Assembly: GCA_947587025.1 (NCBI GenBank) | Contig: CANPXW010000006.1 | Coordinates: 1 to 51,546 of the forward strand | DNA length: 51,546 nt | Source of the DNA: an uncultured Oscillospiraceae bacterium | Lineage (GTDB): Bacteria; Bacillota; Clostridia; Oscillospirales; Oscillospiraceae | Direction of reading: 5' to 3' | In this document: one piece after another, positions 34,670 through 41,978 of the stretch | How the letters are laid out: every line of letters starts with the position of its first letter | How positions within the stretch are numbered: the first letter of the stretch is position 1 | Position numbers and translations under genes: made by a program | The notes under the pieces: generated by a model | What the model saw: the letters and a program-made list of their open reading frames with translations, nothing else | Database searches by the model: none | What the model was told of the DNA's origin: nothing

Positions 34670-35788
34670 ATGAAAGCACAGCGATTGGTGCTCCTGCTGC
34701 TGGTGCTCGCGCTGGTCGTCGGCCTGGAAGCGGTGCTCATGACCCACCTCAACGGGCAGACCGCCTCCGCCCCGGTCACGCCCTCCCCTGAGCCCACCGT
34801 GGAGCCCACCCAGGGGCCGACCCCCACGCCTGTGCTCGACCTGGAGAAGACCAAGCCCAACGAGGCCGGCGAGATACCCATCCTGATGTTCCACCGGTTC
34901 GTGGACGAGCTGGACCCCAACGAGACCTATTCCGACGACTTCAAGCGCTACACCCAGAGCTTCTCCTACCTGCGGGAGCTGCTCCAGCGGCTGTACGACA
35001 TGGGCTACCGGGTGACCACCATGAACGACTTTCTGCGCAACGAGATCAAGGTGGAGGCCGGCTATCGGCCCATCATCTTCACCTTCGACGACGGCGCGGC
35101 CAGCCAGTTCAGCATGATCGAGCAGGACGGACAGCTGGTGGTGAACCCCGACTGCGCGGCGGCCATCCTACTGGAGTTTTACGAAAAGCATCCCGACTTC
35201 GGCATCGGCGCTACGTTTTATGTAAACCTTGGCACCGCCACCTTCTACGAGGACCGCTCGGAGGGCCCCCAGCTGGCGGGCACGCTCCAGCAGCGGCTGC
35301 AATACCTGGTGGACCACGGCTTTGAGATCGGCAACCACACCTACACCCACTACAGCCTGCCCAACGCCCCGGACGCGGAGACCATCATCCAGGAGGTAGG
35401 CCATAACCAGGCGGCGATGTACGAGCAGATACCCGACTATACCTTCACCAGCCTGTCCCTGCCCTACGGCAGCGTGCCGTCAGAGCTGTTCAGCAACCTC
35501 ATAAGCGGCACCTACGAGGGCGTCATGTACGAGAATCTGGGCATCGTGGAGGTGGGCTGGGACCCCTCCGTGTCCCCGGTGAACCCGGACTTCGACCCCT
35601 ACAGCATCCACCGCGTCCGGGCCACGGGCTTTCTGGCGGAGGACTGCGACTTTGAGTGGTGGCTGGAGCACGAGCGGGACCCGGTGTACATCAGCGACGG
35701 GGACCCCAACACCGTCACCGTCCCGGAGGCCTACAGTTCCCTGGTGGACCAGTCCAAGCTGGGGGACAAGCAGCTGCGGATATACTGA
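34670..35788 (+). CDS. Polysaccharide deacetylase, membrane-anchored
   Basis: A 372-residue NodB-type carbohydrate esterase 4 enzyme. An uncleaved signal anchor (residues 5-24) is followed by a Pro/Thr-rich spacer (about 33-55) and the catalytic domain. TFDDG (138-142) provides the catalytic base and metal Asp, and HTYTH (223-227) the metal histidines. It probably deacetylates peptidoglycan or another surface glycan outside the cell. The ATG is set by GGGAGGG about 8 nt upstream; the reading frame is open farther 5' into the tRNA but that part is not coding. Inserted segments make the catalytic domain longer than a minimal NodB domain. Confidence 0.9.
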   Translation: MKAQRLVLLLLVLALVVGLEAVLMTHLNGQTASAPVTPSPEPTVEPTQGPTPTPVLDLEKTKPNEAGEIPILMFHRFVDELDPNETYSDDFKRYTQSFSYLRELLQRLYDMGYRVTTMNDFLRNEIKVEAGYRPIIFTFDDGAASQFSMIEQDGQLVVNPDCAAAILLEFYEKHPDFGIGATFYVNLGTATFYEDRSEGPQLAGTLQQRLQYLVDHGFEIGNHTYTHYSLPNAPDAETIIQEVGHNQAAMYEQIPDYTFTSLSLPYGSVPSELFSNLISGTYEGVMYENLGIVEVGWDPSVSPVNPDFDPYSIHRVRATGFLAEDCDFEWWLEHERDPVYISDGDPNTVTVPEAYSSLVDQSKLGDKQLRIY

Positions 35789-35798
35789 ATGCCCTTTG

Positions 35799-35834
35799 AA
35801 AAGGACCTGTGACCGGTCGGTCACAGGTCCTTTT
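35799..35834. terminator. Bidirectional terminator, deacetylase versus LTA-synthase-like gene
   Basis: AAAAGGACCTGTGACC and GGTCACAGGTCCTTTT form a perfect 16-bp stem with a 4-nt loop. It overlaps the last codon of the convergent minus-strand gene. Confidence 0.9.
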
Positions 35835-37837
35835 TATTCCCATATGTACGGCTCCGTCTCGGAGAGGATGACGGTCTTATCTGCAGAGCGCTGGCGCACC
35901 GTGATCTGCGCGTCGCTCTCCGGCGGCTCCTCCAGCTCCGCCTGAAGGCTGCCGTCCGCCGCCAGGACCGTGTCCAGCTCCTCCCCGTCCACGGCCAGCC
36001 GGCTCCAGTCGGTGAAGTTCTCCCCCTGGGCCGTGAGCACGCCGCCGGCCCAGGCTGCCCCGGTCACGCGCACCGGCTCCAGCCCCATCCGCAGCGGCAC
36101 AGCGGCGTAGGGGTTGCTGCCGCCGTAGCAGTAATAGTCGCCGTAGAGCATGTCGTATTCCAGCATCTGCAGGCCTGCGCCGTAGTCCTTCCGGCCGGCC
36201 ATCTGCTGGTGGTAGCGGCAGATGACGCCGACGGACGCGCCGATGCGCTCCAGCACGCCGGCGGACAGCTGGTAGGCGTACAGGTCCCCGTCGGCCCGCT
36301 CCAGGCCCATGTTGTCCCATATCACGTATTCCGTCTGGAAGATGTCGCCGTTTTTCAGCTGCTCGGAGCCGATGTCGAAGTTGGGCAGGTGGTCGCCGTA
36401 CAGCACCAGCACCGCCGGCCGGTCCCGCCGCTCCAGCGCCTGCACCAGCTGGCCCACAAAGGCGTCCGTCTCCCGCAGCTGGCTCAGGTAATAGGCCAGG
36501 GCGTTCTCTTCCTCCTCGTCGTCGGTCCAGTCCACCGCCAGGTCCTCCGCCTCCGGGCTGTCCTCGCCCCGCTGGTACTTGCCGTGGCACTGCACGGTGA
36601 TGGCAAAGACGAACTGGGGCCCGTCGCCGCTGTCCAGCGCCTGCAGGATGGGCTCCAGCAGCACCTCGTCCCTGGCCCAGCCGATGGGGTTATATTCCAC
36701 GCCGTTCATATACTCCAGGGAGGTGAAGGTGTCGAAGCCCAGCTGGGCGAAAACGCTGTTGCGGGAGTAGAAATTGCCGGCGTAATTATGCACGGCGTGG
36801 GCTCCGTAGCCCATGGCCTTCAGGTCCCGGGCCACCGTCTCGCAGGCTTCCTCCTGCAGCACGGTCATGTAGGGGTACTCCCCCATGCCGAAGTAGTCCA
36901 GGCTCATGCCGGACAGCACCTCGAACTCCGTGTTGGCCGTGCCCGCGCCCATGCTGGGCACGGTGAGAAAGCCGGTGGAGTAATCCTCCTTCAGGGCGCG
37001 GAACACGGGGATGGGGTCCTCCTCCAGCTCCACGTCGTCCAGATACCGCACGTCGAAGAAGGACTCCAGCTGCACCATGACGATGTCGGGCTTCTCCGCC
37101 GGCTCCGCGCCCGGCTCCAGCCGGTCCAGGATGCGCTCCACCGCCCGCTCGGAGTAGACCTCCGGCTCGTCGATGCCCCGGTCGAAGGCCCCGGTCCAGA
37201 AGCAGTATGCAAAGCCATAGTGGTCGTAGGCGTCGATGAGGTTGGCGTAGGCCTCGGCCCGCTCGTCCTCATGGCCCCACACCGTGGACGTGTAGAGCGC
37301 CGCCGTCAGCGCCGCGCATGCCAGCACGAAGGCCCCCGCCCGCCTGTAGTCCGGCTGGCGCTTTTCCGAGCGGATGAAGGCGGCTACCAGCCAGCCCAGC
37401 CCGGCCAGCAGCGCCAGCGCCAGCAGCACGATCAGCCAGGTGTCCACGTACACCCCGATGATGGAGAACACCGACGGCAGAAGCAGCAGGTCCGCCGTGC
37501 CCAGAGGCGTGATGCGGAAAAAGCCCATCACGAAGTCCACCAGGCCCATGGCCAGCCACAGTCCCGTCACCAGCGCCAGCAGGAACCGGCGCCGCTTGAA
37601 CAGCAGGCACACCGCCAGCGTGAGCAGCACGATGGCCCAGTTGGTGAGAAAGTGCACCGGATGGCAGAACACGAACAGGACCGTGCTCACCACCGAGTGG
37701 CGGGAGAGCACCTCCACCGCCAGCACCAGCGCCGCCGCCAGGACCGCGCTGGCCCGTGCCGGCATGCGCCCATACAGCCCGGCCAGCCGTCTGGCTGCCC
37801 GGACCGCGAAGTTTTCCTTTTTCATCTCTGTCTGCAT
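35834..37837 (-). CDS. LTA-synthase-family membrane sulfatase-fold enzyme
   Basis: About 667 residues. Five hydrophobic helices occupy roughly residues 20-180, followed by an extracellular alkaline-phosphatase-fold domain. Key elements are the metal Glu in MVQLESFFDVRYL (about 254), the nucleophile Thr in GAGTANTEFEVLSGMS (about 300) and the metal site VLYGDHLPNF (about 480). Related enzymes transfer glycerol-phosphate to build lipoteichoic acid or modify other envelope glycans. The start is the ATG at 37837, downstream of a good promoter; the frame stays open upstream but is not coding. The C-terminal ~90 residues form a separate beta-rich domain (VRVTGAAWAGGVLTAQG) resembling an IPT/filamin-like fold. 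Confidence 0.88.
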   Translation of the reverse strand: MQTEMKKENFAVRAARRLAGLYGRMPARASAVLAAALVLAVEVLSRHSVVSTVLFVFCHPVHFLTNWAIVLLTLAVCLLFKRRRFLLALVTGLWLAMGLVDFVMGFFRITPLGTADLLLLPSVFSIIGVYVDTWLIVLLALALLAGLGWLVAAFIRSEKRQPDYRRAGAFVLACAALTAALYTSTVWGHEDERAEAYANLIDAYDHYGFAYCFWTGAFDRGIDEPEVYSERAVERILDRLEPGAEPAEKPDIVMVQLESFFDVRYLDDVELEEDPIPVFRALKEDYSTGFLTVPSMGAGTANTEFEVLSGMSLDYFGMGEYPYMTVLQEEACETVARDLKAMGYGAHAVHNYAGNFYSRNSVFAQLGFDTFTSLEYMNGVEYNPIGWARDEVLLEPILQALDSGDGPQFVFAITVQCHGKYQRGEDSPEAEDLAVDWTDDEEEENALAYYLSQLRETDAFVGQLVQALERRDRPAVLVLYGDHLPNFDIGSEQLKNGDIFQTEYVIWDNMGLERADGDLYAYQLSAGVLERIGASVGVICRYHQQMAGRKDYGAGLQMLEYDMLYGDYYCYGGSNPYAAVPLRMGLEPVRVTGAAWAGGVLTAQGENFTDWSRLAVDGEELDTVLAADGSLQAELEEPPESDAQITVRQRSADKTVILSETEPYIWE

Positions 37838-37867
37838 CGCTGACCGTCCCGGATAGAGTCTCCGCGC

Positions 37868-37896
37868 ATTATAGCACGTGATACGACTGTGTGCAA
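37868..37896 (-). promoter_or_regulatory. Promoter of the LTA-synthase-like gene
   Basis: On the minus strand TTGCAC, a 17-nt spacer ending in TGC, and a perfect TATAAT. The expected leader is about 24 nt. Confidence 0.8.
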
Positions 37897-37902
37897 GTAT
37901 AT

Positions 37903-37936
37903 AAAAAACACGGCCGGGACCCAGGTCCCGGCCGTG
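37903..37936 (-). terminator. Terminator after pckG
   Basis: CACGGCCGGGAC and GTCCCGGCCGTG form a 12-bp stem with a 4-nt loop; on the minus strand it is followed by six T residues. Confidence 0.9.
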
Positions 37937-37959
37937 CCGCGTCGTTGGATTTTTCGCTC

Positions 37960-39726
37960 TCAGCCCACCCAGGCTTCCAGCTTCGCCAGGCAGTCGGAAA
38001 GCTCCTTCGGCAGCTTGTCGCCGAACTTGGCGTAGTGCTTCTTGATGTCCGCCACCTCGGCCTTCCACTGGGCCGGGTCCACCTTCAGCAGCTCCTTGAG
38101 GGTCTCGGGCGTGACCTCGCCCTCCAGGCCCTCCAGGCTGATGTCCTCGGCCTTGGGCACGAAGCCGATGGGTGTCTCCACCGCGTCGGCGGTGCCGTCG
38201 CAGCGGCCCAGGATCCACTCCAGCGCGCGCAGGTTCTCGCCGAAGCCCGGCCAGAGGAAATGGCCCTGCTCGTCGGTGCGGAACCAGTTGACGTTGAAGA
38301 TCTTGGGCGGATTGGCGATCTTGCTCTCCATGTCCAGCCAGTGCTGCCAGTAGTCGGCCATGTGGTAGCCGCAGAAGGGCAGCATGGCCATGGGGTCGCG
38401 GCGCAGCTCGCCCACCTGGCCCTCGGCAGCGGCGGTCTTCTCAGAGCCCATGACGGAGCCTACGAACACACCGTGGGCCCAGCTCTTGCTCTGGTACACC
38501 AGAGGCACGGTGCTGGCACGGCGGCCGCCGAAGATGATGGCGGAGATGGGCACGCCCTGGGGATCGTCGAACTTGGGGCTGACGCAGGGGCAGTTCTTGG
38601 CCGGGGCGGTGAAGCGGGAGTTGGGATGCGCGCCCTTCACGCCGCTGGCGGGGTCCCAGGGGTTGCCCTTCCAGTCCACCGCGTCCGTGGGCGGGTTCTT
38701 GTCCATGCCCTCCCACCAGACAGTGCCGTCGGGCTTGAGGACCACGTTGGTGAAGATGGTGCCCTTCTTGGTGCTCTCCAGGGCATTGGGGTTGGACTTC
38801 ATGCTGGTGCCGGGAGCCACGCCGAAGAAGCCGTTCTCCGGGTTGACCGCCCACAGCCGGCCGTCGGGGCCGGGACGCAGCCAGGCGATGTCGTCGCCCA
38901 CGGTCCAGCACTTCCAGCCCTTCTTCCGGTAGACCTCGGGCGGGATGAGCATGGCCAGGTTGGTCTTGCCGCAGGCAGAGGGGAACGCGCCGCACACGTA
39001 GATGATCTCCCCATTGGGCTTCTCGATGCCCAGGATGAGCATGTGCTCGGCGAGCCAGCCCTCGGCCCGGCCCAGGTTGGAGGCGATGCGCAGCGCGAAG
39101 CACTTCTTGCCCTGCAGGGCGTTTCCGCCGTAGGCGGAGTTGACCGTCATGATGTAGTTCTCCTGCGGGAAGTGGGCGATGTAGCGCTTTTCCGGGTCCA
39201 TATCCGCAGAGGAGTGCAGACCCTTGATAAAGTCGGTGCTGTCGCCCAGGTAGTCGTAGACTTCCTTGCCCATGCGGGTCATGATGGCCATGTTCAGCAC
39301 CACGTAGATGCTGTCGGTCAGCTCAAAGCCGTACTTGGCAAAGGGCGAGCCCATCACGGACATGGAGTAGGGCACCACGTACATCTTCCGGCCCTTCATG
39401 GAGCCGTTGTAGATCTTGCGCAGAGTGGCCTTCATCTCGTCGGGCGCCATCCAGTTGTTGGTGGGACCGGCGTCCTCCTGCTTGGGGCAGCAGATGAAGG
39501 TGCGGCCCTCCACGCGGGCCACGTCATTGGGATTGCTGTGGTGGTAGTAGCAGCCGGGCAGCTTTTCCTCGTTGAGCTTGATGAGGGTGCCGTCCTGGAC
39601 CGCCTGCTTGCGCAGAGCCTCCAGCTCCTCCTCGCTGCCGGTGAGCCAGACAACCTCGTCGGGCTGGCACAGGTCCGCGCAGCGCTGCACCCATTCCAGC
39701 ACATGTTTGTTCGTCGTCAATGCCAT
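37960..39726 (-). CDS. pckG: Phosphoenolpyruvate carboxykinase (GTP)
   Basis: A 588-residue GTP-dependent PEPCK that interconverts oxaloacetate and PEP. The P-loop ACGAFPSACGKTNLAML (about 245-262) contains the reactive Cys, followed by the metal/GTP region VGDDIAWLRPGPDG and FGGRRASTVPLV. The C-terminal GTP-binding FNVNWFRTD is present. In anaerobic fermenters it can run toward oxaloacetate to conserve energy. GGGGG precedes the ATG by 10 nt. It is 19 nt downstream of rsmA on the same strand and may be read from the AEC-rsmA promoter, though an internal promoter in the A/T-rich rsmA end is possible. Confidence 0.97.
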   Translation of the reverse strand: MALTTNKHVLEWVQRCADLCQPDEVVWLTGSEEELEALRKQAVQDGTLIKLNEEKLPGCYYHHSNPNDVARVEGRTFICCPKQEDAGPTNNWMAPDEMKATLRKIYNGSMKGRKMYVVPYSMSVMGSPFAKYGFELTDSIYVVLNMAIMTRMGKEVYDYLGDSTDFIKGLHSSADMDPEKRYIAHFPQENYIMTVNSAYGGNALQGKKCFALRIASNLGRAEGWLAEHMLILGIEKPNGEIIYVCGAFPSACGKTNLAMLIPPEVYRKKGWKCWTVGDDIAWLRPGPDGRLWAVNPENGFFGVAPGTSMKSNPNALESTKKGTIFTNVVLKPDGTVWWEGMDKNPPTDAVDWKGNPWDPASGVKGAHPNSRFTAPAKNCPCVSPKFDDPQGVPISAIIFGGRRASTVPLVYQSKSWAHGVFVGSVMGSEKTAAAEGQVGELRRDPMAMLPFCGYHMADYWQHWLDMESKIANPPKIFNVNWFRTDEQGHFLWPGFGENLRALEWILGRCDGTADAVETPIGFVPKAEDISLEGLEGEVTPETLKELLKVDPAQWKAEVADIKKHYAKFGDKLPKELSDCLAKLEAWVG

Positions 39727-39745
39727 TGAAGTTTCCCCCTATATG

Positions 39746-40588
39746 TTAAATTTTTTCTAAAGCATCGGTAAGGGCCGCGAACTGCTCCAGGGAAAGGGCC
39801 TCGCCCCGGACACGGGCGTCCAGCCCGCAGGCGGCGATGGCCGCAGCGGCCCGCTCCTTGCCGCACACGCCCTCCAGGGCGTTGACAAGGGTCTTGCGGC
39901 GCATGTTGAAGGCGGCCCGGACCACCCGGAAGAAGGCGGCCTCGTCGGTCTGTACCGGCGGCGCTTCGCGCATGCAAAGGCGCACCACCGCGCTGTGCAC
40001 CTTCGGCCGGGGCACGAAGCACTCCGGCCCCACGTCGAACAGCAGCTCCGGCCGGGCGTACCACTGGGTCAGCAGCGTGAACGCGCCGTAGTCGGCCTGG
40101 CCGGCGTGGGCGCACAGCCGCAGAGCCACCTCCCGCTGCACCATCACCAGGATCGTCCCAAAGCACCGGGCATGGTACAGTTTCGTCAGCACCGGCGTGG
40201 TGATGGAGTAGGGCAGATTGGCGCACACGCTCCATCGCAGCCCAGGCAGATACGCCGCCGCGTCCGCCGCCAGGTCCCGGCCCATCACGTCGGCAAAGAG
40301 CACACGCACGTTTTCAAGCCCCGCCAGGGTCCGCTCCAGCACCGGCTTCAAGCTCTCGTCCACCTCGTAGCAGAGCACCCCGCCGGCCCGGCGGGAAAGC
40401 TGTTCGGTAAGGCACCCCACGCCGGGGCCTATCTCCACCACCCCGTCGCCGGGACCTAAGCCGGCCTCGCCGGCGATGCGCGCCGGCACCCAGGACGCGG
40501 CGAGGAAGTTCTGGCCCTTGGCCTTGGAGAAATGAAAGCCCGCGTCGGCCAGCAGGGCCCGCATCTGGCTATAGTCGCAAAGGTCCAT
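39746..40588 (-). CDS. rsmA: 16S rRNA A1518/A1519 dimethyltransferase
   Basis: A 280-residue KsgA-type methyltransferase that dimethylates two adenines of helix 45 in 16S rRNA during ribosome maturation. The SAM motif I is VVEIGPGVGCLTEQLS and the catalytic NLPY (in VCANLPYSITTPVL) is intact; the C-terminal helical domain carries AFNMRRKTLVNAL. It starts 9 nt after the AEC gene and lies just upstream of pckG. Confidence 0.96.
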   Translation of the reverse strand: MDLCDYSQMRALLADAGFHFSKAKGQNFLAASWVPARIAGEAGLGPGDGVVEIGPGVGCLTEQLSRRAGGVLCYEVDESLKPVLERTLAGLENVRVLFADVMGRDLAADAAAYLPGLRWSVCANLPYSITTPVLTKLYHARCFGTILVMVQREVALRLCAHAGQADYGAFTLLTQWYARPELLFDVGPECFVPRPKVHSAVVRLCMREAPPVQTDEAAFFRVVRAAFNMRRKTLVNALEGVCGKERAAAAIAACGLDARVRGEALSLEQFAALTDALEKI

Positions 40589-40597
40589 GTACGCACC

Positions 40598-41518
40598 TCA
40601 CAGCAGCAGCCAGCAGAGCAGCGGGATAGTGGCCACGCTCAGCACCGTGGTCACGAACACCGACCGGGCGGCCAGCTTCTCGTTGGCGCCGTATCGGATG
40701 GCCAGCATCACCGACAGCACCGCCGAGGGCATCCCCGCCAAAAGCGTGGCCACGCCCAGCAGCATCTTATCGTCGGTCATCAGGCCCATCATCGCCCATA
40801 CCATCGCCGGGGCCAGCAGCAGCCGCACCGGAGCCAAGGCATAGGGCCGCCAGTCCCGGAACACGTCGGTCAGCTTCTGCTCCCCTAGGGACGCGCCCAC
40901 GATGATCATAGACAGCGGCAGGACCATGTCCCCGAAGGCGTTGGCCGCCCCCTTGACGGGCGAGGGCCACTCCACCGGCAGGAATATCATCACCACCGCC
41001 GCCAGCGCGCACACCAGCGGGGCGTTGACCACCTTCCGCCAGTCGAGGCGCTCCTTGGCCTGGCCGCCGCTCATCATCCGCACGCCCACGGTGAAGGCCA
41101 GCAGATTGAAGGGCGTATTGAGCAGCGTGGCGAAAAACACCGCGTCGCTGCCGTAAAGGGCCCGCACCACGGGATAGCCCAAAAACGTGGTGTTGCCGAA
41201 GGTCATCAGGAAGCTGTACACGCCCCGGTTCTCCGCCTTGGCCCGGAACAGCCGGGGGATGAGCAGGCTCACCGCCAGCAGCACCGCGTAAAACACCACC
41301 GACAGGCCGATCACCGACAGCACCCGGCCCAGGGTCAGCTCCATCTGCATGTTCATGGCGCTGGCCAGGATGATGGCGCACTGGGGCACCACCAGGGCGA
41401 ACCGGGACAGACGCCGGTTGGTCTCCGGGTCCACCAGACCCGCCTTGGCGCATATCACGCCCACGGCGAGCATGAGCAGCATGGTCAGCATCTGGTCAAG
41501 AACGATCATAATGTCCAT
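40598..41518 (-). CDS. AEC-family transporter (auxin efflux carrier type)
   Basis: A 306-residue protein with ten predicted membrane helices in two halves. NRRLSRFALVVPQCAIILASAM and the cytoplasmic loop before VVNAPLVCALAAVVM are typical of bacterial AEC transporters, which carry dicarboxylates such as malate or other acids. There is no Shine-Dalgarno before the ATG, and the predicted start of transcription coincides with its A, so the message may be leaderless; an ATG three codons later is the alternative start. It heads a gene string with rsmA and pckG. Confidence 0.88.
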   Translation of the reverse strand: MDIMIVLDQMLTMLLMLAVGVICAKAGLVDPETNRRLSRFALVVPQCAIILASAMNMQMELTLGRVLSVIGLSVVFYAVLLAVSLLIPRLFRAKAENRGVYSFLMTFGNTTFLGYPVVRALYGSDAVFFATLLNTPFNLLAFTVGVRMMSGGQAKERLDWRKVVNAPLVCALAAVVMIFLPVEWPSPVKGAANAFGDMVLPLSMIIVGASLGEQKLTDVFRDWRPYALAPVRLLLAPAMVWAMMGLMTDDKMLLGVATLLAGMPSAVLSVMLAIRYGANEKLAARSVFVTTVLSVATIPLLCWLLL

Positions 41519-41524
41519 AGTAAA

Positions 41525-41553
41525 ATATTAGCACCATACCATGCTAAATTCAA
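41525..41553 (-). promoter_or_regulatory. Promoter of the AEC-rsmA gene string
   Basis: On the minus strand TTGAAT, a 17-nt spacer ending in TGC, and TAATAT. Counting seven nt past the -10 places +1 on the first base of the start codon. Confidence 0.6.
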
Positions 41554-41554
41554 T

Positions 41555-41592
41555 GAAAAAATCCCCTGAAACCACAAAAATGGTCTCAGGAG
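41555..41592 (-). terminator. Terminator of the spoIIE operon
   Basis: On the minus strand CTCCTGAGACCA pairs with TGGTTTCAGGGG (two G-U pairs), 6-nt loop, tail ATTTTTTC. Confidence 0.85.
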
Positions 41593-41612
41593 ATGATCGT
41601 TGATGCCTCCGG

Positions 41613-41978
41613 TCACACGCCCACGAAGTGCAGGGCCAGCCAGGCGATGCCGGCGGCCAGTGCTCCCGCCGCTGCGTACACCGGGGCCGCCAGCCGCCAC
41701 CGGGCCCGCCGCCGGGGCGGCGCGGCCGTGCGCAGATAGGCTCCCGCCGCCTGCCGGGCCTGCCGCAGCACCGTCTCCGCGCTCTGCTCCCGGTGGAACA
41801 GGTCCTCCCGGATGACGAATATGGCCTCCTCGAACACCTGCGGGTCCGGGGATCTGACCACGATCACCCGCCGGCTCGTCCCTTTCACCACCCCGGCCGC
41901 CTCCCCTGCTCTGTGATGCTTGAAGTCTACCCGACTTTGGCAGCCCTTATACCGCTGCCCGGCGCGGAACGCGCTCAC
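41613..41978 (-). CDS. Small membrane-anchored protein coupled to spoIIE
   Basis: A 121-residue protein with no known function. The N-terminal ~30 residues are basic, a central block KGTSRRVIVVRSPDPQVFEEAIFVIREDLF looks conserved and structured, an arginine-rich patch (APPRRRARWR) follows, and a single hydrophobic helix (about 97-118) ends the protein. The start is a GTG overlapping the spoIIE stop as GTGA, supported by GGTGGAGGAG 5 nt upstream within the spoIIE 3' end. A longer frame upstream only shadows spoIIE. Coupling suggests a job at the same membrane as SpoIIE, but this is inference. Confidence 0.75.
   Translation of the reverse strand: MSAFRAGQRYKGCQSRVDFKHHRAGEAAGVVKGTSRRVIVVRSPDPQVFEEAIFVIREDLFHREQSAETVLRQARQAAGAYLRTAAPPRRRARWRLAAPVYAAAGALAAGIAWLALHFVGV

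Noticed and set aside
37838-38218. N-terminal extension of the LTA-synthase-like gene
   Set aside because: It would run through the pckG terminator, the promoter and the pckG 3' end; no family similarity before the ATG at 37837.
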